NCBI GenBank assembly: GCA_963815355.1
Contig: CAWFGJ010000009.1
Coordinates: 1 to 64,000, forward strand
Reading direction: 5' to 3'
Origin: JAPUEK01 sp963815355
GTDB taxonomy: Bacteria; Pseudomonadota; Alphaproteobacteria; Rhodobacterales; Rhodobacteraceae
DNA length: 64,000 nt
Of this stretch, positions 18,920 to 27,666 are shown in pieces. The first letter of the stretch is position 1. Every line of letters starts with the position of its first letter. A model generated the notes under the pieces. The model saw only the letters and a list, made by a program, of their open reading frames with translations. It ran no database searches and was not told the origin of the DNA. Position numbers and translations under genes: made by a program.

Positions 18920-19585
18920 ATGCAAGAAGCCATTTTGACCGTTTTGACCATCGTCGCCAGTTTCGGCCTGTTAGTCGTGACCATCATCTTGACGGGCGCA
19001 GCGTGGGAAGAGCGGAAGAACGGTGAGGACACACGGGCGGGCGGGCTGATCAGCCTCTCCATGATACCGATTGCGCTGGCGCTTACCTGCCTGTCGATGA
19101 GCAGCGTTCTGCGGGTGGTCTTCGCCTATTACACCAGCGGAAAGTGGGACAGCCATTATGTGCTGCACTTTCCCACGGCATCCGATTTCTGGGTGAACTT
19201 CGTACCCAATCTCTGGTCCAGCCGGGCCCCGCTGATGGAGGCCTTTCCGAATTTCGCGTTTTGGCTTTATGTCACCGCGGCGGTGGCGGTGGCGCTGGGT
19301 CTGTGGCTGATCCGCCGTGCGACGCGCCAAAGATACGCCGCCGCCTATCTGAAGGCGCAAGGCTTTCGCAAGATGATGCGCCGGGGGGCGCTGCATGTTG
19401 CGGTCTACACCGCGTTTTTCCACGTCGTGATGTTCTTGCTGGCCTATCTGCTGGCCTCGGTCGTGTTTCTCAGCGGCTATTGGGGTTTGCTTGTGGTCTT
19501 CGCTTTTCTGGCGGCTGCTGGCGGGGGTGCCACCTATATCTACGACAGCAACGGCAACAAGATCGGCAAGATCACCCGGTATTAA
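18920..19585 (+). CDS. Uncharacterised membrane protein
   Basis: 221 residues with about five hydrophobic segments: LTVLTIVASFGLLVVTIILT near the N-terminus, a second at about 45-65, and three in the C-terminal half ending in VVFAFLAAAGGGATYIY. No family recognised. The ATG at 18920 has AAAGG 8 bases upstream; a frame open back to 18845 has no such signal. It is followed by a strong two-way hairpin shared with the convergent degP gene. Confidence 0.6.
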   Translation: MQEAILTVLTIVASFGLLVVTIILTGAAWEERKNGEDTRAGGLISLSMIPIALALTCLSMSSVLRVVFAYYTSGKWDSHYVLHFPTASDFWVNFVPNLWSSRAPLMEAFPNFAFWLYVTAAVAVALGLWLIRRATRQRYAAAYLKAQGFRKMMRRGALHVAVYTAFFHVVMFLLAYLLASVVFLSGYWGLLVVFAFLAAAGGGATYIYDSNGNKIGKITRY

Positions 19586-19601
19586 GGCCAAGCCCAAAGG
19601 C

Positions 19602-19634
19602 AAAGGGCGGCGAGGGTTTCCCCCGCCGCCCTTT
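19602..19634. terminator. Bidirectional terminator between the membrane protein and degP
   Basis: AAAGGGCGGCG (19602-19612) and CGCCGCCCTTT (19624-19634) form a perfect 11-bp stem with an 11-base loop, between two convergent genes. The A and T flanks give a short U-run on both strands. Confidence 0.8.
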
Positions 19635-19669
19635 GTCATACCTAAATCAGGGTTTCAGACCCGTTCGGA

Positions 19670-21145
19670 TCACTCAATCCCAAGCGCCACAAACCGTGGG
19701 TCACCTTCGCGACGGATCAGCAGCAACAGCGACTTGCGCCCGGCATCCTTTGCCTCGGCAATGCGGTCTTGCAGGTCTTGCAGACGCAGCACCTTTTGCT
19801 GCCCCGCTTCGACGATCACATCGCCGGGGATAAGGCCCTTGCCAGCGGCCTCAGAGGCCGGGTCCACCTCGGTGATCGCCAGACCCTGCGCGCCTTTGGG
19901 CAGGTTCAGCTCGGCCGCGTATTGCTCATCCAGCGGCACCAGCTTTAGCCCCAGCAGTTCCAGCTCTTTCGGCTCAACCGGCTGGCCGGGCTTGGCAGAG
20001 GCAGGCTGCACCTCTGCTTCGGCATCTTCGCGGCGGCCCAGCTTGACCTCAATGGACTCGGCCTTGCCCTCGCGCAGAATGTCGACCGGCACGGCCTCGC
20101 CAATCGGGCTGTCGGCCACGGTGCGGGTCAGATCCTTGACGTCCTTGACCTCATGCCCGTTGAACATGGTGATCACATCGCCCGCCATCAGGCCCGCGTC
20201 CTTGGCCGGACCGTCCGGCACATCGGTGACCAAAGCACCGGATGAGGCCGCAAGCCCCATCGCTTCGGCGACATCCGGCGTGACGTCCTGAATGCGCACG
20301 CCCAGCCAGCCACGGCGCGTCTCGCCGTATTGCTTCAACTGGTCCACAACCTTGGACACCACGTTCGACGCCATCGAGAACCCGATGCCGATAGAGCCAC
20401 CCGTGGGCGACAAGATCGCGGTGTTCACGCCGATAACTTCGCCATCGGTGTTGAACAGCGGGCCACCCGAGTTGCCCTTGTTGATGGCCGCGTCGGTTTG
20501 CAAGAAGTCGTCATAGCTGCCGCTCAACTCACGCCCGCGCGCCGAGACGATCCCCGCCGAGACGGAAAAGCCCTGGCCCAGCGGGTTGCCCATCGCCACA
20601 ACCCAATCGCCCACCCGCATCACATCGCTGTCGCCAAAAGCCACAAACGGCAACGGCGTGGGGCTTTCGACCTTTAGCAAGGCAATGTCGGTCTTGGGAT
20701 CGGTGCCGACCAGCTTGGCCTTGAGACGGGACTTGTTAAAGAACTCGATCTCAATCTCATCGGCGCCGTCGATGACGTGGTTATTGGTGACGATATAGCC
20801 ATCTGCCGAGACGACAAAGCCAGAGCCCAGCGCCTGTTCGCGCTGCGGGCCCCGGTCGCCCTGCCCGTTGCGGTCCATGAAATCCTTGAAGAAATCTTCA
20901 AACGGAGAGCCTTCGGGCACCATCGGGGCGCCTTCGGTTGGGGCGGCCACGACAGAGGTGGTGGTGATGTTGACCACCGACGGGCTGATCTGTTCTGCCA
21001 GATCAGCGAAACTTTCCGGCGCACCGCGCGCCTCGGACCGCAGCGCCGGCGCCAGGGCCAGCGTCATGCCAAGCCCGATCGCCAGCATCAGCCGCGATTG
21101 GCGGCGCGCTTGTGGCAGCACTTGAGCAGTGGAAGCAAATTGCAC
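19670..21145 (-). CDS. degP: Periplasmic Do/DegP-like serine protease
   Basis: 491 residues, starting at GTG 21145 with AAGGAG 8 bases upstream. An N-terminal hydrophobic segment (LMLAIGLGMTLALAPAL) is a signal peptide or anchor. The trypsin-like domain carries the triad His123 (TNNHVI), Asp153 (KTDIALLKV) and Ser226 (GNSGGPL). Two PDZ domains follow: about 285-370 (RRGWLGVRIQ... GDVITMFNGHEV) and 390-480 (LGLKLVPLDEQ... PGDVIVEAGQQ). It degrades or refolds misfolded envelope proteins. Encoded downstream of hflK-hflC on the same strand, separated by a terminator-like hairpin, so it has its own or read-through expression. The DUF2065 gene often found between hflC and degP in relatives was not found. 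Confidence 0.88.
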   Translation of the reverse strand: MQFASTAQVLPQARRQSRLMLAIGLGMTLALAPALRSEARGAPESFADLAEQISPSVVNITTTSVVAAPTEGAPMVPEGSPFEDFFKDFMDRNGQGDRGPQREQALGSGFVVSADGYIVTNNHVIDGADEIEIEFFNKSRLKAKLVGTDPKTDIALLKVESPTPLPFVAFGDSDVMRVGDWVVAMGNPLGQGFSVSAGIVSARGRELSGSYDDFLQTDAAINKGNSGGPLFNTDGEVIGVNTAILSPTGGSIGIGFSMASNVVSKVVDQLKQYGETRRGWLGVRIQDVTPDVAEAMGLAASSGALVTDVPDGPAKDAGLMAGDVITMFNGHEVKDVKDLTRTVADSPIGEAVPVDILREGKAESIEVKLGRREDAEAEVQPASAKPGQPVEPKELELLGLKLVPLDEQYAAELNLPKGAQGLAITEVDPASEAAGKGLIPGDVIVEAGQQKVLRLQDLQDRIAEAKDAGRKSLLLLIRREGDPRFVALGIE

Positions 21146-21375
21146 GTCCTAACTCCTTTTGGTTGTGCGGGGGGCTTGCCGCCCCTTCAGAACACTGGGC
21201 CATCTTCCGCGAAGATTTGTCTTTTGCAATGCAATCCCGCTCGCGTTGGCTCAACCCCCCGTGAACTTGGCCTGTCTGACGGCATTTGTCATCGGCAGCC
21301 CCGCCCTGCGGGGAAAAAGCGGCAGGGTTTTGCGCGTGCGCCGCCTGCCAAGCGCCAGCGGCGGGGGCAGACGAC

Positions 21376-21399
21376 AAAGGGGGGCGCTTGCCCCCCTTT
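21376..21399 (-). terminator. Terminator-like hairpin after hflC
   Basis: AAAGGGGGG (21376-21384) pairs with CCCCCCTTT (21391-21399) around a 6-base loop, 27 bp past the hflC stop, in the 280-bp gap before degP. No other gene is apparent in that gap. Confidence 0.65.
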
Positions 21400-21425
21400 G
21401 CCAAAATGTAACGGGCGGGCCGTGG

Positions 21426-22307
21426 TTACGGCTTGCGCTCGGACGGGGCCACTTCGCTGCCCAGATACTCAAAGAACGCGCTGTCAGGGGACAAGACCAT
21501 AGAGGTATTGCCGCTTTGCAAGGCGCGCTCATAGGAGGTCAGCGACCGGGAAAAGGCAAAGAACTCCGGATCGCGGCCAAAGGCATCGGCGTAGATCTTG
21601 TTGCGCTCGGCATCGGCCTGACCGCGGATCACTTCGGCCTGTTTGCGGGCCTCGGATGTCACCTCGATCACTTCGCGGTCGGCGGCGGCGCGGACTCGCT
21701 GAGCGGCCTCGTTACCGCGGCCGATCTCGTCTGCTGCCTCACGTTGACGCTCGGCCCGCATCCGGGCGAAGGTCGATTCAAGGTTTTGCTCCGGCAGGTC
21801 GGTGCGGGTCAGACGCACGTCGATCACATCCACGCCAAGACTTGCCGCCTCGCGACGCGCCAGATCGCGGATCTGGTTCATCAGGCTGGTGCGGTCCTCG
21901 GACAGCACGCGCTGCGAGGGCACACCGCCCAACACTTCGCGGATGGCCGCGTTGACGATCCGGTCCAGACGCGAGCGCGCCTGATCTTCGCCGCCGGGGC
22001 CTACGGCCTCACGGAAGGCAACCAGATCGGTGATGCGCCAGCGCGCAAAGGCATCGACCACCAGACGGCGATCATCGGCCGGGGTGACTTCGATGGCTTG
22101 GGTCGGCAGGCCAAGGATGCGGTCTTCATACAGCACAACTTCCTGAATGAGCGGGATCTTGAACCCAAGACCGGGCTCAGACACGACCTGTTTGACCTGA
22201 CCGAATTGCAGCACCAGCGCCTTTTTGCGTTCATCAACGATGAACACCGACGACAGGGCCAAAGCGCCCACAAGCACGATACCGGGAACGATAAATGTAG
22301 CACGCAT
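21426..22307 (-). CDS. hflC: Membrane protease modulator HflC (SPFH/stomatin family)
   Basis: 293 residues. One N-terminal membrane segment (TFIVPGIVLVGALALSSVFIV), then an SPFH domain beginning FVDERKKALVLQFG-like, and a charged coiled coil (about 185-250, rich in Arg/Glu/Ala: RMRAERQREAADEIGRG). With HflK it forms the large periplasmic cage that regulates FtsH proteolysis of membrane proteins. Its ATG overlaps the hflK stop (TGATG), so the pair is translated together. Confidence 0.88.
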   Translation of the reverse strand: MRATFIVPGIVLVGALALSSVFIVDERKKALVLQFGQVKQVVSEPGLGFKIPLIQEVVLYEDRILGLPTQAIEVTPADDRRLVVDAFARWRITDLVAFREAVGPGGEDQARSRLDRIVNAAIREVLGGVPSQRVLSEDRTSLMNQIRDLARREAASLGVDVIDVRLTRTDLPEQNLESTFARMRAERQREAADEIGRGNEAAQRVRAAADREVIEVTSEARKQAEVIRGQADAERNKIYADAFGRDPEFFAFSRSLTSYERALQSGNTSMVLSPDSAFFEYLGSEVAPSERKP

Positions 22308-23524
22308 CAGTTTGACCCTCCTGCAGCGGCGGCAGACGGGACGGCCATCTTTCCAAGCTCATTCAGCGGCAGGAAGGGCACGACACCCTGACCGCCCTCA
22401 CCCGAACTTACACCGTCCAGAATGACCTTGTTCATGCCGCCCAGAACCCGCTCCATGGTTTCCAGATACATGCGCTTGCGCGTCACTTCGGGGGCTTTGA
22501 TGTATTCGGCATAGACCGATTCAAAACGGCTGGCTTCACCTTGCGCGTTGTTGACCACCTGGCTGCGGTAGGCTTCTGCCTCTTCGGACAACTGGGCAGC
22601 CTGACCGCGCGCGCCCGCGGTGACCTTGTTGGAATAGGCGTCGGCCTCTTTTTCCAGCCGGTCACGCTCTTGTTGGGCGGCCTGCACCTCACGGAAGGCG
22701 TTGATCACCTCACGCGGGGGGTCGGCACGGTCAAAGTTCACGCGCACGATGTTGATGCCAGCCTGATAGCTGTCGAGCGTGCCCTGCACAGCGGCGCGCA
22801 GATCCGAGGCGATGACGCCGCGATCCCGGTTCAGCACGGGGGCCAGTTCGGACCGCGCGATGATATCGCGCATCGCCGATTCCGACACCGCGCGGATCGT
22901 GTCCGCGGGGTTTTCAAGGTTGAACAGATAGATGGACGGATCAGAGATGTTCCAGACCACCTGAAACTCAATATCGACGATGTTCTGGTCGCGGGTCAGC
23001 ATCAGCCCGTTGTCCAGATCCCCTGCCGCACCGGTTCCGATGTCGGTTGTCCGCTCACCCGTGACCGAGACGATCTCGGCGGTCACAAACGGCCAAGGGG
23101 CAAAGTTCAGACCCGGCCCGCCGATCGAGGAAAACTTGCCAAGGAACAGCTCAACCGAGCGTTCTTCGGGCTTGACGGTGTAGAACGACAAAAAGCCCCA
23201 AAGCGCCACCAGCGCCAATGCGCCCAGCGCCAGACCCTGCTTGGTCACCGCCGGACCGCCAAGGCCACCGCCACCGGTGCCCCCCGGACCCCTGTTACCG
23301 CCGCCGCGACCGCCCATCAGGACACGCAACTGTTCCGTGCCCTTTTTCATCAGGGCGTCGATCTCGGGGATCTGCGGGGCGTCGCCGGGACGCCGCGGCG
23401 CATTGCGGCGCCCGTCGCCGATGCGGTCTTCGCCATTGCGGTCGCCGCTGTTCCGGTCCCCGTTGTTCCGATCACCGTCATCCGGGCCGCCACCGCCGCC
23501 CCATGGACCTCCGCTTCCTGCCAT
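22307..23524 (-). CDS. hflK: Membrane protease modulator HflK (SPFH/stomatin family)
   Basis: 405 residues. A low-complexity hydrophilic N-terminus, rich in Gly/Asn/Asp/Arg (repeated DRNNGDRN-type units about 15-35), is typical of HflK; a membrane segment follows near 95-115 (GLALGALALVALWGFLSFY), then the SPFH domain (VKPEERSVELFLGKF) and coiled coil (AQQERDRLEKEADAYSN). Partner of HflC in the FtsH-HflKC complex. First gene of the pair; the 160 bp upstream hold no other gene. Confidence 0.88.
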   Translation of the reverse strand: MAGSGGPWGGGGGPDDGDRNNGDRNSGDRNGEDRIGDGRRNAPRRPGDAPQIPEIDALMKKGTEQLRVLMGGRGGGNRGPGGTGGGGLGGPAVTKQGLALGALALVALWGFLSFYTVKPEERSVELFLGKFSSIGGPGLNFAPWPFVTAEIVSVTGERTTDIGTGAAGDLDNGLMLTRDQNIVDIEFQVVWNISDPSIYLFNLENPADTIRAVSESAMRDIIARSELAPVLNRDRGVIASDLRAAVQGTLDSYQAGINIVRVNFDRADPPREVINAFREVQAAQQERDRLEKEADAYSNKVTAGARGQAAQLSEEAEAYRSQVVNNAQGEASRFESVYAEYIKAPEVTRKRMYLETMERVLGGMNKVILDGVSSGEGGQGVVPFLPLNELGKMAVPSAAAAGGSN

Positions 23525-23688
23525 GTTCGTTCCTTCTTCCTGCTGTCGCTTTGACCGCGCTTGGGCGCGGTTTTCCGGTTAACCTCTGACTTGGGGTTCT
23601 TGGGCGTAGAAATCAAGCAAGAACCCGCCGTTTTCGGCGCAAACTCGGCCATCGCTGCGCGCTTTGGCGCCGCAGCCCGGCCCGAAAC

Positions 23689-25050
23689 TCAGACCACGCG
23701 GGTCGGTTTGCGCATCGTGACCAGTTCTTCGGCCATGGTCGGATGCACGGCGACGGTGCGGTCAAAATCTTCTTTGGTGGCCCCCATGCCGATCGCAATC
23801 GCGGCCATCTGGATCATTTCGCCCGCCCCTTCGCCCACGATGTGACAGCCCAGAACCTTGCGGCTTTCCACGCTGACCAGCAGCTTCATCAACATCCGGT
23901 CCTGCCGCCCGGCAAACAGGGTTTTCATGGGCCGAAAGGCGGCGGAATAGACCTCACAAGGGCCAAGGGCCGCGGCTTGCGCCTCTGTCAGACCGACGGT
24001 GCCCAACTCGGGCTGGGTAAAGACCGCCGAGGCGATGAGGCTATGGTCAAAGCGCACGGGGGTGCCGCGAAACACGGTGTCGGCAAAGGCATGTCCCTCG
24101 CGGATCGCGACCGGGGTCAGGTTGGCGCGGTTGGTGACATCGCCCACCGCGTAGATGGAGGGCACGGCGGTCTGCGACCATTCGTCCACCACGATTTCAC
24201 CCGCCGGACCAAAGCCCACGCCCAGCGCCTCCAGCCCAAGGCCGGCTGCGTTCGGCTTGCGGCCCGTGGCATAGAGCACAAGGTCAAAGAGCCGGGCCGA
24301 GCCATCGGTGGCATGGGCGCAGATGCCCTCGGGCGTCTTTTCCAGCCGCACCACATCGGTATTGGTGTGCACGGTGATGCCATTGGCTTGCATGGCGGCA
24401 GCGACATGGGCCTGCGCCTCGGCATCAAAGCCGCGCAAGATCTGTGTGCCGCGGTAATACTGGTGGGTCTGCACGCCCAGCCCGTTGAGAATACAGGCAA
24501 ACTCGGACGCAATATAGCCGCCGCCGACCACCAGCACCCGCTTGGGCAGCGCGTCGAGGTGAAAGATTTCATTCGACGTCACCGCCAGTTCCACCCCCGG
24601 AATCGCGGGCAGGAACGGCCAGCCGCCAGTGGCGATCAGGATATGTTTGGTTGTAAAGCGCGTGCCGTCCGCCAGGCGCACGGTATGGGCGTCTTCGACC
24701 ACCGCGCGGGCGTCGTGGATCGTGACCCCGGCGGATTTGAGCGTGTTACGATAGGCACCCTCCAGCCGGTCCAGTTCCGCCTCAAGGGCTGTGCGGAAAG
24801 CGGGCCAGTCGAAGGCACCCGCGGTCATGTCCCAGCCGTAGGCCCGGGCATCAAGCATGGCTTGCGGGAAGGCCGAGGCGTTGACCATGATCTTCTTTGG
24901 CACGCAGCCCCGGATCACGCAGGTGCCGCCCATCCGGCTTTCTTCGGCCAGCCCGACCCGCGCACCACCCTCCGCCGCCGCGATCCTCGCCGCCCGAACC
25001 CCGCCAGAGCCGCCGCCGATGACGAAGAGATCATAGTCGAAATGGGTCAT
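23689..25050 (-). CDS. gor: Glutathione-disulfide reductase
   Basis: 453 residues, flavoprotein reducing GSSG with NADPH. FAD-binding GGGSGGVRAAR at 12-22, redox-active disulfide in GGTCVIRGCVPKK (about 41-53), an NAD(P)-binding GGGYIASEFA at about 170, and a dimerisation C-terminus. The final residues include AVHPTMAEELVT, which carries the catalytic His-Glu of the family. The intact disulfide and HPTxxEE motif distinguish it from mercuric reductase and lipoamide dehydrogenase. It lies downstream of rpiA on the same strand, but a hairpin separates them. Confidence 0.87.
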   Translation of the reverse strand: MTHFDYDLFVIGGGSGGVRAARIAAAEGGARVGLAEESRMGGTCVIRGCVPKKIMVNASAFPQAMLDARAYGWDMTAGAFDWPAFRTALEAELDRLEGAYRNTLKSAGVTIHDARAVVEDAHTVRLADGTRFTTKHILIATGGWPFLPAIPGVELAVTSNEIFHLDALPKRVLVVGGGYIASEFACILNGLGVQTHQYYRGTQILRGFDAEAQAHVAAAMQANGITVHTNTDVVRLEKTPEGICAHATDGSARLFDLVLYATGRKPNAAGLGLEALGVGFGPAGEIVVDEWSQTAVPSIYAVGDVTNRANLTPVAIREGHAFADTVFRGTPVRFDHSLIASAVFTQPELGTVGLTEAQAAALGPCEVYSAAFRPMKTLFAGRQDRMLMKLLVSVESRKVLGCHIVGEGAGEMIQMAAIAIGMGATKEDFDRTVAVHPTMAEELVTMRKPTRVV

Positions 25051-25103
25051 GGGGGGATACCTCGGGGTTTGTCAGCGGGTGGGTGTTGCGCGGGGGGCAA
25101 ACG

Positions 25104-25126
25104 CCGGGGGGTTTCACACCCCCCGG
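25104..25126 (-). terminator. Terminator-like hairpin after rpiA
   Basis: CCGGGGGGT (25104-25112) and ACCCCCCGG (25118-25126) form a 9-bp stem with a 5-base loop between the rpiA stop and the gor start, next to a copy of the dispersed repeat (25136-25157). Confidence 0.55.
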
Positions 25127-25135
25127 ACCCCCCGT

Positions 25136-25157
25136 GGGATATTTAGGGACAGAAAAT
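25136..25157 (+). repeat. Dispersed intergenic repeat, copy 1
   Basis: GGGATATTTAGGGACAGAAA plus AT, between gor and rpiA. Matches the core of copies at 29861, 29897 (inverted), 41552 (inverted) and 42503. Confidence 0.7.
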
Positions 25158-25196
25158 GGGGCGGCGCGGGGAGGTGCGCCTGCGCATTTAAGGTGG

Positions 25197-25985
25197 TCAG
25201 TCGCCCAGGTCGGCAAAGATGTTGTCAGAGGGGGCAAAGAGCAAACGATCGTTCAGTTCGGTGCCGTTGTTGATGTCGCGCACCGTGACACGGCCATCGC
25301 CATGACCGATGATCACAATATCGCAGATGTCGATGAACAGGCCGTTTTCGACGACGCCGGGGATCTGGTTCAGCACCAGCGCGAGTTGGCGCGGGTTGCC
25401 GATGCGTTTGAGATGCAGATCGAGGATATAATTGGCCTCATCGGTCAACAGCGGCTTTTCGCCGTTCATCCGCAAGGTGACATCCCGGTCGAGCACATCA
25501 AGGCCGACAAGCAGTTCTTCGACCAGCGCCTTGGTGGTTTGCCAGCCGAAGGGGATCACCTCTACCGGCAGAGGGAAGGCCCCCAGATGCGTGACCTCTT
25601 TAGCCGCGTCGGCAATGACGATCATCTGATCGGACGCGGTGGCCACGATCTTTTCTTGCAAGAGGGCCGCACCGCCGCCTTTGATCAGCGACAGTTGGCT
25701 GTCGAATTCATCCGCCCCGTCAATCGTCAGGTCCAGCCATTTGGCGTCGTCGAGCGAGGTGATCGGGATGCCCACTTGCCGGGCCAGATGGGCGGTCCGC
25801 GTCGAGGTCGGCACGCCGACGATCCGCAGCCCCTCTTCGCGGATGCGCTCGCCAAGGCAGCGCACCATCCAGGCCGAGGTGGACCCGGTGCCGAGCCCGA
25901 CTTTCATGCCGTCTTCCACGAAATCAACCGCGCGTTTGGCGGCAATGAATTTGGCCTTGTCGATGGGCGAAAGGTCGGCAGCCAT
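25197..25985 (-). CDS. rpiA: Ribose-5-phosphate isomerase A
   Basis: 262 residues from the ATG at 25985 (AAGGAG 8 bases upstream); the frame stays open to 26300 but the extra part overlaps mntH and its promoter. Interconverts ribose-5-phosphate and ribulose-5-phosphate in the pentose phosphate pathway. Family motifs: VGLGTGSTSAWM (phosphate binding, about 29-40), DGADEFD (about 85-91), KGGGAALLQEK with catalytic Lys/Glu (about 97-107), and a C-terminal GHGDGRV. Confidence 0.88.
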   Translation of the reverse strand: MAADLSPIDKAKFIAAKRAVDFVEDGMKVGLGTGSTSAWMVRCLGERIREEGLRIVGVPTSTRTAHLARQVGIPITSLDDAKWLDLTIDGADEFDSQLSLIKGGGAALLQEKIVATASDQMIVIADAAKEVTHLGAFPLPVEVIPFGWQTTKALVEELLVGLDVLDRDVTLRMNGEKPLLTDEANYILDLHLKRIGNPRQLALVLNQIPGVVENGLFIDICDIVIIGHGDGRVTVRDINNGTELNDRLLFAPSDNIFADLGD

Positions 25986-26133
25986 GGGGATTCGCTCCTT
26001 TTGATCGCGCCCTTTATAGGCGGTCAGTGCGCGCGCTGCGAGGGGGCTAGGGCGTGCCGGCGCGATTGCCGGAAAAAAGAACGCGGTGGCGGGGCGATTT
26101 CGCGGGATTTGCCCGGAAAAGGCGGGATGGCGC

Positions 26134-26161
26134 TTGACAGTCATGGTGCGGCCCCTACGTT
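26134..26161 (+). promoter_or_regulatory. Putative mntH promoter
   Basis: TTGACA at 26134-26139, 16-base spacer, TACGTT at 26156-26161, 35 bp before the mntH start. The -35 is perfect consensus and the -10 is weak, which suits a regulated promoter. Confidence 0.45.
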
Positions 26162-26163
26162 GC

Positions 26164-26178
26164 GAATAATTCTCATTC
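26164..26178 (+). promoter_or_regulatory. Fur/Mur-like operator at the mntH promoter
   Basis: GAATAATTCTCATTC is an imperfect inverted repeat (outer arms GAAT/ATTC, 10 of 15 positions symmetric) placed just after the -10 box. It resembles the AT-rich boxes bound by Fur-family repressors; in alphaproteobacteria the manganese regulator Mur commonly controls Nramp genes, so Mn-dependent repression is likely (inference). Confidence 0.45.
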
Positions 26179-26196
26179 ACAGAAACGAGCCTGCAC

Positions 26197-27540
26197 ATGT
26201 CCTCCAACCCTGACACCTTTAACCTGCGTAACGCAGGCTGGCGCGGCGCGCGGGGGGAGGCGGCCCTTTCAGAGGTCAACCGGTCGGTCAAGTTGCCCAA
26301 GGGTGTATGGCGGCGGTTCGCGGCCTTTCTGGGGCCGGGCTATATGGTGGCCGTGGGCTATATGGACCCAGGCAACTGGGCGACCTCATTGGCCGGCGGG
26401 TCAAAGTTTGGCTACACCCTGTTGGTGGTGGCGCTGATTTCCAACCTGATGGCGATCGTGCTGCAGGCGTTGTGCGCGCGGTTGGCCATCGCGTCGGGCC
26501 GCGATCTGGCGCAGGCCTGCCGCGATGCCTTTCCGCGCTGGGTGTCGGTGCCGCTTTGGGCCGGGGCCGAGATCGCGATCATCGCCACCGATATTGCCGA
26601 GGTGATCGGCACCGCGATTGGTCTGAACCTGTTGTTCGGCATCCCGCTGGAGATCGGCGTGGTGATCACGGCGCTGGATGTGTTTCTGATCTTGTGGTTG
26701 CAGAACAAGGGGTTCCGCTGGCTTGAGGCCTTTGTGATCACCCTGCTGGGGGTAATCGCGCTGTCCTTTGGCATCCAGATTCTGATGGCCGATCCCGATT
26801 GGGGTCAGGTGATCCGGGGTTTTGCGCCGACGGTCGAAATCGTGCGCAACCCCGAGATGCTGTATCTGGCCTTGGGGATTCTGGGCGCCACGGTGATGCC
26901 GCATAACCTGTATCTGCATTCGGCCATCGTGCAGACCCGCGACTATGGCGACACGCTGCCCGAAAAGCGCGAGGCGCTGCGCTTTGCAACCTGGGACAGC
27001 ACGATTGCGCTGATGATGGCGCTGTTGATCAACGCCTCTATCCTGATCCTTGCGGCGGCGGCGTTTCATGCGACCGGGCGCACCGAGGTGGCCGAGTTGG
27101 AAGACGCGCATCAGTTGCTGGGCCCGATCCTTGGCGAGGGTCTTGCGCCGATGCTGTTTGCGGTGGCGCTGCTGGCCTGCGGGTTGAATTCGACCGTGAC
27201 GGCGACGCTGGCGGGTCAGGCGGTGATGGAGGGGTTCTTGCACATACGGCTGGCCCCGTGGCTGCGCCGCCTGATCACCCGCGGCATTGCCATTATTCCG
27301 GCGGCGGCGGTGACAATCCTCTATGGCAGCTCTGGCACGGGAGAATTGCTGATTCTGACGCAGGTGATCTTGTCGCTGCAACTGTCCTTTGCCGTGGTGC
27401 CTTTGGTGATGTTCACCTCGGACAAAAGCAAGATGGGGGCGATGGTGGCTCCGCTCTGGCTTGGGCTGCTGGCGGGGCTGATCGCGCTGGTGATCATCGC
27501 GCTGAACCTGAAGCTGCTATGGGATTTCTCGGGGATCTGA
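26197..27540 (+). CDS. mntH: Nramp-family Mn2+/Fe2+ transporter
   Basis: 447 residues and about eleven hydrophobic segments. Signature metal-binding motifs are present: DPGNW (57-61) in the first helix and MPHN (234-237) in the sixth. Imports divalent manganese (and iron) with protons across the inner membrane. The start ATG follows a possible Fur/Mur box by 18 bp. Divergent from rpiA, with 210 bp between the start codons. Transcribed alone as far as seen; the next gene starts 126 bp later. Confidence 0.88.
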   Translation: MSSNPDTFNLRNAGWRGARGEAALSEVNRSVKLPKGVWRRFAAFLGPGYMVAVGYMDPGNWATSLAGGSKFGYTLLVVALISNLMAIVLQALCARLAIASGRDLAQACRDAFPRWVSVPLWAGAEIAIIATDIAEVIGTAIGLNLLFGIPLEIGVVITALDVFLILWLQNKGFRWLEAFVITLLGVIALSFGIQILMADPDWGQVIRGFAPTVEIVRNPEMLYLALGILGATVMPHNLYLHSAIVQTRDYGDTLPEKREALRFATWDSTIALMMALLINASILILAAAAFHATGRTEVAELEDAHQLLGPILGEGLAPMLFAVALLACGLNSTVTATLAGQAVMEGFLHIRLAPWLRRLITRGIAIIPAAAVTILYGSSGTGELLILTQVILSLQLSFAVVPLVMFTSDKSKMGAMVAPLWLGLLAGLIALVIIALNLKLLWDFSGI

Positions 27541-27666
27541 CGGGCGGGCGCGGGCGCGCGGGCACCTGACCCGTGGCCCTGCGCCGCCCCCCACCGCAAA
27601 GCGTCGCTTTTGTCGCTGTCCCCCCGGCCGCTTCCGCGCGATACTGCCCACCAAGAAGGAGCCGCC

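Noticed and set aside
22541..23554. Open frame on the plus strand opposite hflK (337 codons)
   Set aside because: Antisense shadow of hflK with no domain, start signal or conservation sign.
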